Below, piece after piece: positions 33,475 to 42,839 of a stretch of 64,000 bases of DNA. Within the stretch, counting starts at the first letter, position 1; every line of letters begins with the position of its first letter. The translations under genes were made by a program, and so were the position numbers. The DNA lies in assembly GCA_964386535.1 (NCBI GenBank), contig CAYLRY010000006.1, positions 31,674 to 95,673 on the forward strand. The letters are read 5' to 3'. This DNA is from CAYLRY01 sp964386535. GTDB taxonomy: Bacteria > Chloroflexota > Dehalococcoidia > Dehalococcoidales > UBA3254. The notes under the pieces were generated by a model. That model worked only from the letters and a program-made list of their open reading frames with translations. It ran no database searches and had not been told where the DNA came from.

Positions 33475-35559
33475 TTATTCTTTCTCAGCAGCTTTTTCAG
33501 CCATCTCTGCCTGACGTTCAGACACAATCTTCTGGGTAACGAAAGCAGGCACTTCTTCGTAGTGGCTGAACTCATAAGTATAGCGGCCCCGTCCCTGGGT
33601 AATGGATTTCAAATCAATGGCATACCTCAGGACTTCGGCCAGAGGTACTTCGGCCTCAATGGTATTATTGCCGCCCTCAGGAAGCATGCCCATAACCCGT
33701 CCGCGCTTATTATTAAGATCGCTCATGATATCACCGGTATAACTGTCCGGTACGGTTACTTTCAATTTTACGATGGGCTCCAGCAGTACAGGACTGGCTG
33801 AACTTATGGCTTTCTTAAGCGCCCCTGCTCCTGCAATTTTAAAACAAATTTCGGAGGAGTCTACCGGATGGAAGCTGCCGTCATAAACCCTGGCGCGGAC
33901 GTCAACCACCGGAAAGCCTGCTACAGTACCTTCATGAACGGCATCCTTAATGCCTTTTTCCACAGCCGGGAGGAAGTTGCGGGGAATAGTGCCGCCAACA
34001 ATGGCATCCACAAACTCCAGGCCGGCGCCTCTGGGCAATGGTTCCACCTCCAGCATTACATGCCCGTATTGGCCATGACCGCCGGTCTGTTTCTTATGCT
34101 TGTATTCACCTTTTGCTGGCATTGTGATGGTTTCCTTATAAGGGACTTTCGGCACGTCAAGAACGACGCCTACGCCGAATTTACGCTGCATTTTGCCAAC
34201 AACGACTTCCAGTTGAGTTTCACCCAGTCCGGATAGAACCATCTCTCCGGTATCCTGATCGCGGCGTACTTTGATGGTAGGATCTTCTTCAGACAAGCGT
34301 GCCAGAGATGACCCAAGCTTATCCAGGTCTGTTTTGGATTTGGGTGTGACTGCACCACTGTAAATGGGATTGGGGAAATCGATCGGCGCCAGTTTTAATG
34401 GTCTTTCCTTAATGGTAAGCGTATCGCCGGTCCCGGTTACGTTCAATTTGGCCACCACACCGATATCTCCTGCTATAACCTGGGAGACAGGTTCCTGATT
34501 TTTACCGCGCGTCAGGAATAACTGACCGATACGTTCTGGTTCGTTACGGCTGGAGTTCCAGACCTGTGAGTTACTGGTGAAGGTGCCGGTATAAACCCGG
34601 AAATAGGTTAATTTGCCTACATAAGGGTCAGCACTGGTTTTAAATACCAGGGCAGCCAAAGACTCGGAAGGTGAAGGGTCAAGTTTCAATACAGCATTTT
34701 TGGCGGTATCAGTGACCTCTATCTGCTGACCGTACGGAGAAGGCAAATATTGTTTGATGGCATTCATTAATATGGTAATGCCAATATTTTGTAAGGCGGA
34801 ACCGGTGAAGATGGGTACCAGTTTCCCTCCGGTGACAGCCGTATTCAGCGCATTTTCCAGTTCTTCCTGGCTGATGGCTTCGTCATTGAGGTATTTTTCG
34901 ATCAGTTTTTCATCTACTCCCGCTACAGCTTCTACCAGTTTAGTCCTGTAAGCCTCAGCCTGGGTTTTGATATCAGCCGGGATATCAACGGCTTTTTCGG
35001 GGCTGCCGATATAAGCTTTCATTTTCAGGAGGTCAACCACGCCAGTAAAACTGGTATGCGCGCCAATGGCTATTTGCATGGGCACACATTTAACTCCGAA
35101 TTTGGCCTGAACTGCTTCAGCTACTTTGAAAAAGTCAGCATTTTCGCGGTCCATCTTGTTGATAAAAATAAGGCGTGGTAATTTTGCTTCATCACAATAT
35201 TGCCAGACTTGTTCGGTACCTACTTCAATGCCGGATGTTGCGCCTATGACAATAACAGCTCCTTCCGAAACACGCAGAGCGGATTTAACTTCACCTACAA
35301 AATCGGAATAACCGGGAGTATCCAGAAGGTTGACCTTAACATCCTCCCAGGCATAAGGCAATACAGTGAGGTTAATACTGATTTTACGTTGAACTTCATC
35401 CGGGTCATAATCTGAAGTAGTATTTCCTTCATCTACTTTACCCAATCTGGTAATAGCTTTGCTATTAAACAGGATGGCTTCTGAGATAGAAGTTTTCCCA
35501 GCATTCGAATGCGATAGTAATACTACGTTGCGAATGTTTTGTGATGTGAATTGCTCCAT
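33475..35559 (-). CDS. EF-G-like translational GTPase (EF-G2 class)
   Basis: 694 residues with the five-domain EF-G layout. The P-loop reads S-H-S-N-A-G-K-T-S, where canonical EF-G has A-H-I-D-A-G-K-T-T. D-T-P-G-Y-S-D-F (G3, usual D-T-P-G-H-V-D-F) and N-K-M-D (G4) are present. The later part shows G-H-G-Q-Y-G-H-V and R-G-R-V-M-G-M, with Q-G-R-G-R-Y-T-Y at the end. These substitutions mark the EF-G-like/EF-G2 branch found beside true EF-G in many bacteria. Its role is not settled in general, and true translocation is doubtful. No ribosomal genes accompany it. AGGTGG precedes the ATG by about 9 nt. Confidence 0.9.
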   Translation of the reverse strand: MEQFTSQNIRNVVLLSHSNAGKTSISEAILFNSKAITRLGKVDEGNTTSDYDPDEVQRKISINLTVLPYAWEDVKVNLLDTPGYSDFVGEVKSALRVSEGAVIVIGATSGIEVGTEQVWQYCDEAKLPRLIFINKMDRENADFFKVAEAVQAKFGVKCVPMQIAIGAHTSFTGVVDLLKMKAYIGSPEKAVDIPADIKTQAEAYRTKLVEAVAGVDEKLIEKYLNDEAISQEELENALNTAVTGGKLVPIFTGSALQNIGITILMNAIKQYLPSPYGQQIEVTDTAKNAVLKLDPSPSESLAALVFKTSADPYVGKLTYFRVYTGTFTSNSQVWNSSRNEPERIGQLFLTRGKNQEPVSQVIAGDIGVVAKLNVTGTGDTLTIKERPLKLAPIDFPNPIYSGAVTPKSKTDLDKLGSSLARLSEEDPTIKVRRDQDTGEMVLSGLGETQLEVVVGKMQRKFGVGVVLDVPKVPYKETITMPAKGEYKHKKQTGGHGQYGHVMLEVEPLPRGAGLEFVDAIVGGTIPRNFLPAVEKGIKDAVHEGTVAGFPVVDVRARVYDGSFHPVDSSEICFKIAGAGALKKAISSASPVLLEPIVKLKVTVPDSYTGDIMSDLNNKRGRVMGMLPEGGNNTIEAEVPLAEVLRYAIDLKSITQGRGRYTYEFSHYEEVPAFVTQKIVSERQAEMAEKAAEKE

Positions 35560-35688
35560 TTATTAAACCACCTACTTCTAATTAAATTAATCTAAGTGTA
35601 TTATAAACATACTCGACATATACAGCAAGTTTGCACTCTTTTTCGCTGAATATGATGAGAGAAGCCGGATACGCGGTAAGGAGCAGCT

Positions 35689-36477
35689 ATGATTACCATC
35701 AATATAGACCCTACAGCCTTTTCTTTAGGCCCGCTGGAGGTGCACTGGTACGGTTTGATGTATGTAGTGGGCATTGTCGCAGGCTTGCTTGCAGCCTGGC
35801 CTTATGCCAGGTCCCGGGGAATCACCGCAGATCAACTACTGAATGTGGCGTTTATTTCCATACCCGTAGGGCTGGTGGGCGCCAGATTATATTATGTTAT
35901 ACAGCAACCTTTAGGGCCGTATCTGGCTGAACCCTGGCGCATCCTGGCTTTCTGGGAAGGCGGGATGGCTTTTTACGGAGCCGTGTTTACGGTAGTAATT
36001 ACGGTAATTATTCTGGCCTGGAGAATGCGAATATCTATCTGGATATTCCTGGACGCAGCGGTGATTTTTGCGGTGGTGGGCCAGTTCTTCGGGCGCATCG
36101 GGAATATAATAAACGGGGATGTGATAGGATCTCCTACCGACTTGCCCTGGGGTTTTATATATATCCATCCCAATTCATTCCCACCACGGCACGATATAGC
36201 CTACCATCCGGCCGCGGTTTATGAAGCCGTTATCAATATCATTATCTTCGTTTTGCTGTGGTTTCTGCGCAACAGAGTCAGGCCGGGTATTTTGTTTTTT
36301 GTCTATATTTTTTCTTACTCACTGAGCCAGATTGTAGTCTTTTTCTGGCGCGACAACGAGATTGTACTCTGGGGCTTGAAACAGGCCCAGGTTACAGCCA
36401 TCGGGGTAATAGTTGCCGCCGGCATCTTGTTCACCTGGTATCTCATAAGGCATTATAGAGCGTGTAACAAAACATAA
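35689..36477 (+). CDS. lgt: Prolipoprotein diacylglyceryl transferase
   Basis: Integral membrane enzyme that attaches diacylglycerol to the lipobox Cys of prolipoproteins. 262 residues and seven predicted helices. Key marks: V-H-W-Y-G-L-M-Y near residue 19, P-V-G-L-V-G-A-R-L-Y-Y near 65, the signature F-G-R-I-G-N-I-I-N-G-D near 142 (usual G-R-I-G-N-F-I-N-G-E, with E to D here), H-P-A-A-V-Y-E-A near 166. AAGGAG is 6 nt before the ATG. It serves the several lipoproteins in this window (Cys-lipidated solute-binding protein and the two paralogues). Single gene, divergent from the EF-G-like gene. Confidence 0.94.
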   Translation: MITINIDPTAFSLGPLEVHWYGLMYVVGIVAGLLAAWPYARSRGITADQLLNVAFISIPVGLVGARLYYVIQQPLGPYLAEPWRILAFWEGGMAFYGAVFTVVITVIILAWRMRISIWIFLDAAVIFAVVGQFFGRIGNIINGDVIGSPTDLPWGFIYIHPNSFPPRHDIAYHPAAVYEAVINIIIFVLLWFLRNRVRPGILFFVYIFSYSLSQIVVFFWRDNEIVLWGLKQAQVTAIGVIVAAGILFTWYLIRHYRACNKT

Positions 36478-36592
36478 AAACCGGGTGCGGATTGGGCCTG
36501 TCAGTCTTCTCATTACCAGTGATTGTTATTGAGCAAATTGAAAGGGTGTGTTAATATTAATGAGAAATACCGGAAGCGCCTCAGCAATTCGT

Positions 36593-36687
36593 GGAGGGAT
36601 CGCATAGTGGTCTAGTGCGGGCGCCTGCTAAGCGCTTGCCCTGCTGTTAAAGTGGGGCCGTGGGTTCAAATCCCACTCCCTCCGCCA
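36593..36687 (+). tRNA. tRNA-Ser(GCT)
   Basis: Acceptor arms GGAGGGA and TCCCTCC pair fully, with discriminator G and encoded CCA (36685-36687). Anticodon GCT at 36627-36629 in loop CTGCTAA. A long variable arm (about 36636-36655) and the T-arm GTGGG-TTCAAAT-CCCAC support serine. It stands alone 185 bp before the CoA-transferase gene. Confidence 0.96.
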
Positions 36688-36782
36688 GATCCAATATTAA
36701 GCCTTTGGGGTAATTATCTCTCTAAAATTTCCCTGCCTGTTTTATTTCCCTGTTACCTTTGTTATTAAGGCAGGTTTACATA

Positions 36783-36791
36783 TGTTATAAT
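36783..36791 (+). promoter_or_regulatory. Extended -10 promoter upstream of CoA-transferase
   Basis: TG-T-TATAAT, a full extended -10 motif about 87 nt before the TTG start codon. No good -35 at 17 nt; extended -10 promoters often lack one. Confidence 0.45.
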
Positions 36792-36877
36792 TTTAATCTG
36801 AAAAGGTGTATTTGAGAGATACCAGTCTTTTTCGTATAATGAACGAGATAGAGCAAAGGATAGGGTGAAAAGTTCAA

Positions 36878-38218
36878 TTGAATAATGCTTATAAACAAAA
36901 ATTAATATCAGCAGAAGAGGCCGCCGGACTGGTGAAAAACGGGATGTGGATTGATTATGGGGCCATCGGAGGATTTCCCTCCCTGTTGGATGAGAAATTA
37001 GCTGCCAGGGCTAAAGATCTGAACGGGGTAAAAATCCGAGCGGAAAACTGCCCGACCAGGATACCCGCAGCCGATCCCAAACAGGAACATTTCATATACA
37101 ATTCCTGGTTTCTGGGCAAACAGGAGAGAGGTTATCATGCTATAGGCGCTGTTTCGCATATCCCGTTCGGCCTGAGTGAAGGCCCCAGATTGTACCGTGA
37201 ACGGCTCAAGGACAATGTTGATATTGTATTTATTGAAGTGTCACCCATGGATTCAAAAGGCTTCTTTAATTTTGGTTCATCCATCACCAGGGAGAAAGCC
37301 ATGTGCGATGTGGCTAAAAAAGTTGTAGTTGAGGTTAATGAAACTCAACCCTGGGTATACGGCGGCTACGATGAGACCATTCATATTTCCAGGGTTCATT
37401 ATATTATTGAAAACACCCAATACGGCATTAACGAATTTAATTTTCCGGAGGTCTCGGAAGAAGACCAGAAAATTGCTCTCCATATTACCAAATTCATTGA
37501 GGATGGATCTACTTTACAGATCGGCATCGGCGGAGTCCCTGGTGCTGTAGCCTCTTTACTGAAGCATGCCGGTATCAAGAACCTGGGTATTCATACCGAA
37601 ATGTTTAATGACAGCATGATGGACCTGATTGAAGCCGGCATCGTGACCAATGATAAAAAGAAAGTAAATCCGGGCAAGTCAGTTTTCTGTTTCGCAGCCG
37701 GTTCGAAGAAGCTTTACAATTTCATTAACCGTAACCCGGCCATGGCAGGCTTTCCGGTGGATTATACCAATAACCCAGCAGTTATTGCCCAGCAAAATAA
37801 ACAAATAGCCATCAACAGCGCTTTGAAAGTGGACCTGAAAGGGCAAGTCTGTTCAGAGTCAGTAGGATACCGGCAAATCAGCGGTACGGGAGGGCAATTG
37901 GAGTATACACGGGGCGCCTGGGGATCACCGGGCGGGCACGCATTTATCTGTCTTCACTCTACCTATACAGATAAGAACGGCAAGATTCATTCCAGGATAG
38001 TCCCCTGGCTGGATACCGGAGATACCGTTACCGTCACGGCTACAGACGTTTCTCATGTGGTTACTGAATATGGAGCTGTCAACCTGAAAGGTCACCCGGC
38101 ATGGCAAAGAGCTCAGCTTTTAATATCCATAGCCCATCCGGATTTCCGTGAACAATTGGAAAATGAAGCGGTAAAATGCGGATTGATTCCCAGAGGAGTC
38201 CAGGGGAACGGATTTTAG
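36878..38218 (+). CDS. Acetyl-CoA hydrolase/transferase-family CoA-transferase
   Basis: 446-residue family I-type CoA-transferase of the butyryl-CoA/4-hydroxybutyrate/acetate group. G-I-G-G-V-P-G-A-V (residues ~216-224) and L-G-I-H-T-E-M-F with E241 as the probable CoA-thioester-forming Glu are clear. The C-terminal half contains G-G-Q-L-E-Y-T-R-G-A and V-T-E-Y-G-A-V-N-L. The start is TTG at 36878 behind AGGGTG at ~11 nt; no ATG is better placed. It would exchange CoA between an acyl-CoA and acetate or another acid, suggesting acid activation or acid production. miaB follows after 219 bp of repeat-bearing DNA. The kor/fumarase cluster beyond miaB makes a carbon-metabolism role likely. The exact substrate is unknown. 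Confidence 0.88.
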   Translation: MNNAYKQKLISAEEAAGLVKNGMWIDYGAIGGFPSLLDEKLAARAKDLNGVKIRAENCPTRIPAADPKQEHFIYNSWFLGKQERGYHAIGAVSHIPFGLSEGPRLYRERLKDNVDIVFIEVSPMDSKGFFNFGSSITREKAMCDVAKKVVVEVNETQPWVYGGYDETIHISRVHYIIENTQYGINEFNFPEVSEEDQKIALHITKFIEDGSTLQIGIGGVPGAVASLLKHAGIKNLGIHTEMFNDSMMDLIEAGIVTNDKKKVNPGKSVFCFAAGSKKLYNFINRNPAMAGFPVDYTNNPAVIAQQNKQIAINSALKVDLKGQVCSESVGYRQISGTGGQLEYTRGAWGSPGGHAFICLHSTYTDKNGKIHSRIVPWLDTGDTVTVTATDVSHVVTEYGAVNLKGHPAWQRAQLLISIAHPDFREQLENEAVKCGLIPRGVQGNGF

Positions 38219-38230
38219 ATCTGGGAGTTT

Positions 38231-38390
38231 AGATTGTTTCGTGGTAAGAGCAATCAAAAGGGTAAAAATTATTTATCTCCTGCGCTAAGATGTATTGTTT
38301 GCCTCTGATTGAAACAATCTGAAAGTAAAGCTTGCCTACTTTGAAATAGACACAGCCTTTCGATTGCTTCGCGGAGACTCGCAATGACGA
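38231..38390. repeat. Degenerate intergenic repeat cluster (GTCATTGCGAG...GAAGCAATC family)
   Basis: On the minus strand, 38361-38390 reads TCGTCATTGCGAG then GAAGCAATCG, the well-known bacterial intergenic repeat pattern. Just upstream, AGATTGTTTC (38231-38240) and GAAACAATCT (38311-38320) form an inverted pair of related half-elements. Similar units occur at 50552-50663. Non-coding. Confidence 0.6.
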
Positions 38391-38437
38391 AACTAATCGA
38401 ACACTGTAACAGACGCAATGGAAAATAGCCGAATGCT

Positions 38438-39685
38438 ATGACGCATTATTACTATATTTGGACTATCGGCTGCCAGATGAACAAAGCCGAGTCCGAAAGA
38501 CTTTCCAGTTATCTGGAGAACCGGGGATATTCTCCTATCGCCGATGCCAGCCAGGCCGATCTTATCCTCATCAATAGCTGCGTGGTACGTCAGAGTGCGG
38601 AGAACAGGGTTATTAATAAACTTCATGCCCTGAAAGCTATAAAAAAAGCCAGGCCTCAGATCACCATTGCCCTGACCGGCTGCATTATAGGAACGGATAA
38701 TGAAAAACTCAAGAAAGACTTTCCTTATATAGACTACATTTTCCCGGCAGGTGATTTCCCGGCCTGGTTGGGAAAACCGGAACCGGAGGAATGCCTCCCG
38801 TCTCATCCGCCAATAACGTCATATATACCCATTATGCAGGGATGCAATAATTTTTGTTCTTACTGCATAGTACCGTACCGCAGAGGGCGTGAACGGAGCC
38901 GCCCTCTTACTGACATAGTCTGCGAAGTGAAAGCGCTGGTCAGCCGGGGCGTCAGAGAGGTAACTTTGCTGGGCCAGAACGTAGACTCATACGGACATGA
39001 TTTACCGGATACACCTGACCTGGCTGATCTCCTGCATCAATTGAATCCCATAGATGGACTCTACCGCATCCGTTTTCTAACCAACCATCCCAAGGATATG
39101 AAAGAAAAGCTTATCGAGGCTGTGGCACACCTGGAAAAGGTTTGTGAACAGATCAATTTACCGGTACAGGCTGGGGATGATGCTGTTTTAAAAGCCATGC
39201 ACAGGGGTTATACCTCCGCCTTTTACCTTGAGTTGGTTGAAAAAATCAGGTCTAAAATTCCACATATTTCTCTCAGCACGGATGTTATCGTGGGGTTCCC
39301 CGGCGAGACCGGTGAGCAATTCCAGAATACCTTTGACCTGCTTAAAAAGACCAGGTTTGATATGGTGCATGTGGCGGCTTATTCTACCCGTCCGGGCACA
39401 CTGGCAGCCCGCGAAATGCAGGATGATGTTCCTGCCGAAGTAAAAAAGGCACGCCTGAACCAGGTGGAAAAGCTCCAGGCTGAGATAGCCGGTGAGATCA
39501 ACGCCGGGCTTCAGGACCAGGTGGTAGAGGTGCTGGTGGAAGGGCAGGAAAACGGTAAATGGTCCGGACGTACACGAAGTGATAAGCTGGTGTTTTTTGA
39601 AGACCCTGCTGATCATCTGGGACAATTAACCAGGGTTAAGATTTTGCGCACCAGTCCATGGTCTTTGACAGGAAAGGTTGAATAA
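38438..39685 (+). CDS. miaB: tRNA (N6-isopentenyl-A37) methylthiotransferase
   Basis: Radical-SAM enzyme adding a 2-methylthio group to i6A37 of tRNAs. 415 residues, a little short but complete. N-terminal MTTase domain cysteines C12 (I-G-C-Q-M-N), C48 (I-N-S-C-V-V-R) and C82 (L-T-G-C) bind the auxiliary cluster. Radical-SAM motif C136-x3-C140-x2-C143 (C-N-N-F-C-S-Y-C). Following: L-L-G-Q-N-V-D-S-Y-G, then S-T-D-V-I-V-G-F-P-G-E-T, and a C-terminal TRAM domain (V-E-V-L-V-E-G). I-V-P-Y-R-R-G-R-E-R-S-R marks MiaB rather than MtaB or RimO. The ATG at 38438 lacks a clear ribosome site. Confidence 0.92.
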   Translation: MTHYYYIWTIGCQMNKAESERLSSYLENRGYSPIADASQADLILINSCVVRQSAENRVINKLHALKAIKKARPQITIALTGCIIGTDNEKLKKDFPYIDYIFPAGDFPAWLGKPEPEECLPSHPPITSYIPIMQGCNNFCSYCIVPYRRGRERSRPLTDIVCEVKALVSRGVREVTLLGQNVDSYGHDLPDTPDLADLLHQLNPIDGLYRIRFLTNHPKDMKEKLIEAVAHLEKVCEQINLPVQAGDDAVLKAMHRGYTSAFYLELVEKIRSKIPHISLSTDVIVGFPGETGEQFQNTFDLLKKTRFDMVHVAAYSTRPGTLAAREMQDDVPAEVKKARLNQVEKLQAEIAGEINAGLQDQVVEVLVEGQENGKWSGRTRSDKLVFFEDPADHLGQLTRVKILRTSPWSLTGKVE

Positions 39686-39901
39686 TCTTTACTGTAAAAA
39701 TACCACCAATAATACCAATGTCAACTACCACCAGTTTTTCAATACTTCTACACCTCATCTTCGTACGTTTGATCTCTCAATGGAGATAAAGGAGAAACCC
39801 GGGCTCTGTCCCTTTTCTTGCTTAAGAACGGGTGACGTTGTATAATTTGGCTAATCCCCGGGCGATTTTTTCAAGTATTTAAGTAATATCAGGGTGTTAT
39901 T

Positions 39902-40171
39902 ATGAGACAACAGGAAGAGACAATGAATCCGGAACAGAAAACGGATGCACGTATTAAAATACTGATCAATAAAGACCGCTGTAAAGGTTGCACTTACTGC
40001 GTGGAGTTTTGCCCCCGGAAATCTTTAAAGATGAGCCAGGAGATAAGCGCCAAAGGGTATATGCTGGCTGCGGTGGATGATCCTGCAAAGTGCTCAGGTT
40101 GCGGCCTGTGTGAAATAATCTGTCCGGAATATGCTATCCGCATGGTATATAAAAAACCGAATCAGAATTAG
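39902..40171 (+). CDS. korD: 2-oxoacid:ferredoxin oxidoreductase, delta (ferredoxin) subunit
   Basis: 89-residue [4Fe-4S] ferredoxin. Motifs C27-x2-C30-x2-C33-x3-C37-P and C64-x2-C67-x2-C70-x3-C74-P, with P after the last Cys of each. The start could be ATG 39902 or ATG 39923 (AGGAAGAG just upstream of the latter). The four genes D-A-B-C are in one direction with 12, -4 and 37 nt spacing, the usual order of 2-oxoglutarate/2-oxoacid ferredoxin oxidoreductases, where this subunit hands electrons to soluble ferredoxin. Confidence 0.92.
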   Translation: MRQQEETMNPEQKTDARIKILINKDRCKGCTYCVEFCPRKSLKMSQEISAKGYMLAAVDDPAKCSGCGLCEIICPEYAIRMVYKKPNQN

Positions 40172-40183
40172 TAAGGAAATTCC

Positions 40184-41332
40184 ATGTCAGAAAAAGGGGT
40201 ATTATCTGGAGAGTTTTTTTTGAATGGCGATGTAGCCTGTGCCGAAGGAGCCATATGTGCAGGCTGCCGCTTTTTCGCCGGTTATCCTATCACACCGGCA
40301 ACTGAAATCGCCGAGAGGATGAGCGAGCGGCTGTTCCAGGTGGGTGGTACTTATATCCAGATGGAAGACGAACTGGCCTCTATGAATGCTGTTCTGGGCG
40401 CTTCCTGGGCGGGGGTCAAAGCTATGACCGCCACCTCCGGGCCCGGCTTCAGCCTGATGATGGAAAACCTGGGGCTGGGGATCATGATGGAGACGCCCTG
40501 CGTACTGGTGGATATCCAGAGGGCCGGGCCTTCAACCGGTCTGCCGACACTGGTAGCTCAGAGTGATATGATGCAGGCCCGCTGGGGCTCTCACGGCAGT
40601 TATGAAATTATTGCCCTGGCGCCCAGTTCTCCCCAGGAGATTTTCGATTTAACAATTACAGCCTTTAATTTATCAGAAAAATACCGGACGCCGGTGCTGG
40701 TTATGGCAGATGAAGCAGTGGGACATATGAGTGAAAAGGTGGTGGTTCCTGAAATTCCCGCAGAGAGCATTATTAACCGCAAGAAACCTGCTGTTTCCAG
40801 CGATGATTACCAGCCTTATAAGGCTGAGGAAGACCTGGTACCGCCCATGGCTATAGCAGGGTCCGGTTATCATTTTCATACTACAGGCCTGACTCATGAT
40901 GAAAAAGGTTATCCGCAGACCTCGGCAGAGGTACAGGACCGGTTGATACACCGTATTATTGATAAAATCCGGGTACACCGTAGGGATATCATACGCTATA
41001 AGGAAACAGGAATCGAAGATGCAGATATAATAGTCTGTTCATACGGCATTTCCGCCCGCATTTCACAATTAGCCGTACAAATGGCGAGACAGGAGGGCAT
41101 TCACGCCGGGCTTATACAGTTGCTTACAGTCTGGCCTTTTGCCGAAGAAAGAATCCGGCAACTGGCCAAAAAAGCCAGGGCTTTTGTGGTGCCGGAAATC
41201 AATGCCGGCCAGATAGTACTGGAAGTTGAAAGATGTGCCGGGGGTGTTAAGACTATACCGGTTTCCCATATGGGAGGAGCTGTCCTGCAACCATCGTCCA
41301 TTTTACAGGCCATCAGGGAGTCAGCAAAATGA
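40184..41332 (+). CDS. korA: 2-oxoacid:ferredoxin oxidoreductase, alpha subunit
   Basis: 382-residue alpha subunit of the 2-oxoglutarate (or branched-chain 2-oxoacid) ferredoxin oxidoreductase. G-D-V-A-C-A-E-G-A at the start, F-F-A-G-Y-P-I-T-P-A-T-E-I-A-E near residues 30-45, M-T-A-T-S-G-P-G-F-S-L-M near 85, then Q-R-A-G-P-S-T-G-L-P-T, all diagnostic of the KorA/VorA class. The final Rossmann-like part is also present. In the reductive direction it fixes CO2 onto succinyl-CoA, in the oxidative one it gives succinyl-CoA plus reduced ferredoxin. KorA and VorA cannot be told apart by eye, but the adjoining fumarase/fumarate reductase genes favour 2-oxoglutarate. Stop overlaps the korB start. Confidence 0.9.
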   Translation: MSEKGVLSGEFFLNGDVACAEGAICAGCRFFAGYPITPATEIAERMSERLFQVGGTYIQMEDELASMNAVLGASWAGVKAMTATSGPGFSLMMENLGLGIMMETPCVLVDIQRAGPSTGLPTLVAQSDMMQARWGSHGSYEIIALAPSSPQEIFDLTITAFNLSEKYRTPVLVMADEAVGHMSEKVVVPEIPAESIINRKKPAVSSDDYQPYKAEEDLVPPMAIAGSGYHFHTTGLTHDEKGYPQTSAEVQDRLIHRIIDKIRVHRRDIIRYKETGIEDADIIVCSYGISARISQLAVQMARQEGIHAGLIQLLTVWPFAEERIRQLAKKARAFVVPEINAGQIVLEVERCAGGVKTIPVSHMGGAVLQPSSILQAIRESAK

Positions 41333-42174
41333 CCATAGATTCAAATCTGGATAACTCTATTGAGTGTTATTTAAGATCAGACAGATTGCCGCATATTTGG
41401 TGCTCCGGCTGCGGCATCGGTATTACACTGGCGTCTTTTATACGCGGGTTTCGAAAGGCTAAAATCGATCCTGACTCCATAGCTTTTGTTTCAGGCATCG
41501 GGTGCAGCGGAAGGGCCGCCGGCTATGTACTGCTGGACTCCTTTCATACTACTCACGGCAGGGCTATACCTTTTGCTACAGGTTTGAAGCTGGCTAATCC
41601 GGCTTTGAATGTGGTGGTCTTCTCAGGAGATGGAGATCTGGCAACTATAGGAGGGAACCATCTTATCCATGCCGCAAGGCGGAATCTGAATATCACCTGT
41701 ATTTGCGTCAATAATTTTAATTATGGAATGACCGGGGGACAAATGGGCTGCACTACGCCTACCAGCGCTTTGACCACCACCTCGCGTTATGGTAATTTTG
41801 AACCCCCGGCCAATTTGCCATATTTAGTTGCAGCGGCGGGAGCTAGCTATATTGCCCGCTGGACCGTCTTTCATTCGAGGCAACTGGAGAAATCCATTTC
41901 GGAAGCTATGACCAGGCAGGGGTTCAGTTTTATCGAGGTGCTTTCACCCTGTCCTACAGTTTACGGGCGGATGAATAAGCGCCCACGAGGACTGGATGAG
42001 ATGTTGATATATAAAGAAAAAAGCGTAGTACGTCATGACGCTGATCTGAAAGACCTGGGAATTTCACTGGATAGCCCTGTGATATTGGGAAAATTCGTCG
42101 ATGTCCAGCGTCCCACCTATGAGGAGAATCGCCAGTCCATCCTGAACAAAGCCAGAGAGAGCGGTCTTTTATAA
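41329..42174 (+). CDS. korB: 2-oxoacid:ferredoxin oxidoreductase, beta subunit (TPP-binding)
   Basis: 281-residue thiamine pyrophosphate subunit. W-C-S-G-C-G-I-G-I-T-L-A near residues 24-35 and the conserved V-S-G-I-G-C-S-G-R-A follow. The TPP/Mg motif is V-F-S-G-D-G-D-L-A-T-I-G-G-N-H near residues 97-112 followed by N-F-N-Y-G-M-T-G-G-Q. These fit KorB. Starts within korA by a 4-nt overlap (ATGA), so translation is coupled. Forms the catalytic core with korA. Confidence 0.92.
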   Translation: MTIDSNLDNSIECYLRSDRLPHIWCSGCGIGITLASFIRGFRKAKIDPDSIAFVSGIGCSGRAAGYVLLDSFHTTHGRAIPFATGLKLANPALNVVVFSGDGDLATIGGNHLIHAARRNLNITCICVNNFNYGMTGGQMGCTTPTSALTTTSRYGNFEPPANLPYLVAAAGASYIARWTVFHSRQLEKSISEAMTRQGFSFIEVLSPCPTVYGRMNKRPRGLDEMLIYKEKSVVRHDADLKDLGISLDSPVILGKFVDVQRPTYEENRQSILNKARESGLL

Positions 42175-42211
42175 ATATAGCAGGTAAAGCATAATTTCTG
42201 GAGGAGAAATT

Positions 42212-42754
42212 TTGGGCAGACGGGAATTAAGAATAGCGGGATTTGGCGGGCAGGGTGTGGTATTATCAGGGCAAATTATTGGTCAGGCGGTGGTGGTTTA
42301 CGATAAAAAATATGCCACATTCACCCAGAACTACGGCCCGGAATCCCGGGGCGGTTCATGTACGGCTGAAGTGGTTACTTCGGAAGAACCGGTGGGCTAC
42401 CCTTACGTAGTTGATCCGGATATCGTTATTATCCTCTCACAGGATGCTTATAACAAATATGGGAAAAATTTACCAGATGATGCCCTGATGATAATTGATC
42501 CTGACCTGGTTAAAACCGCCCCGGCAAACAAGCACCGCATCCTCACTATTCCGGCCAACCAGATGGCTAGAGATATGGGGAGGGTGGTAGTGGCCAATGT
42601 AATTTTACTGGGATTTCTAGCGGCTGTCAGTGACATAGTTTCCCCCGAAGCGCTGCGGCAGTCCATACTGGCCACTGTTCCCAAAGGCACGGGTGAATTT
42701 AACCTGAAGGCTTTTGAGACCGGATACAAATATGGACTGGAGCAGAAAACATAA
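42212..42754 (+). CDS. korC: 2-oxoacid:ferredoxin oxidoreductase, gamma subunit
   Basis: 180-residue gamma subunit. Begins R-R-E-L-R-I-A-G-F-G-G-Q-G-V-V-L-S-G, which is the family's N-terminal motif, then N-Y-G-P-E-S-R-G-G-S-C-T-A-E-V-V and a C-terminal N-V-I-L-L-G. Start codon is TTG at 42212 with GGAGGAG 6 to 8 nt upstream, so the unusual start is well supported. Last gene of the kor operon. The fumarase operon begins 85 nt later. Confidence 0.92.
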   Translation: MGRRELRIAGFGGQGVVLSGQIIGQAVVVYDKKYATFTQNYGPESRGGSCTAEVVTSEEPVGYPYVVDPDIVIILSQDAYNKYGKNLPDDALMIIDPDLVKTAPANKHRILTIPANQMARDMGRVVVANVILLGFLAAVSDIVSPEALRQSILATVPKGTGEFNLKAFETGYKYGLEQKT

Positions 42755-42839
42755 TCACAGTTTTTTCTCAACCCAAGAAGATTGAAAAGGAGTTTCCCCT
42801 TTTATATATGTGTTGATTTGAATTTTTGAAGGGATCTGG

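Noticed and set aside
38393..38806. 137-codon frame opposite miaB
   Set aside because: Antisense to the conserved N-terminal part of miaB; no ribosome site or family.
42785..42803. AAAAGG / CCTTTT as a kor-operon terminator
   Set aside because: Only a 6-bp AT-rich stem with weak stability; the fumarase operon might be partly read through.
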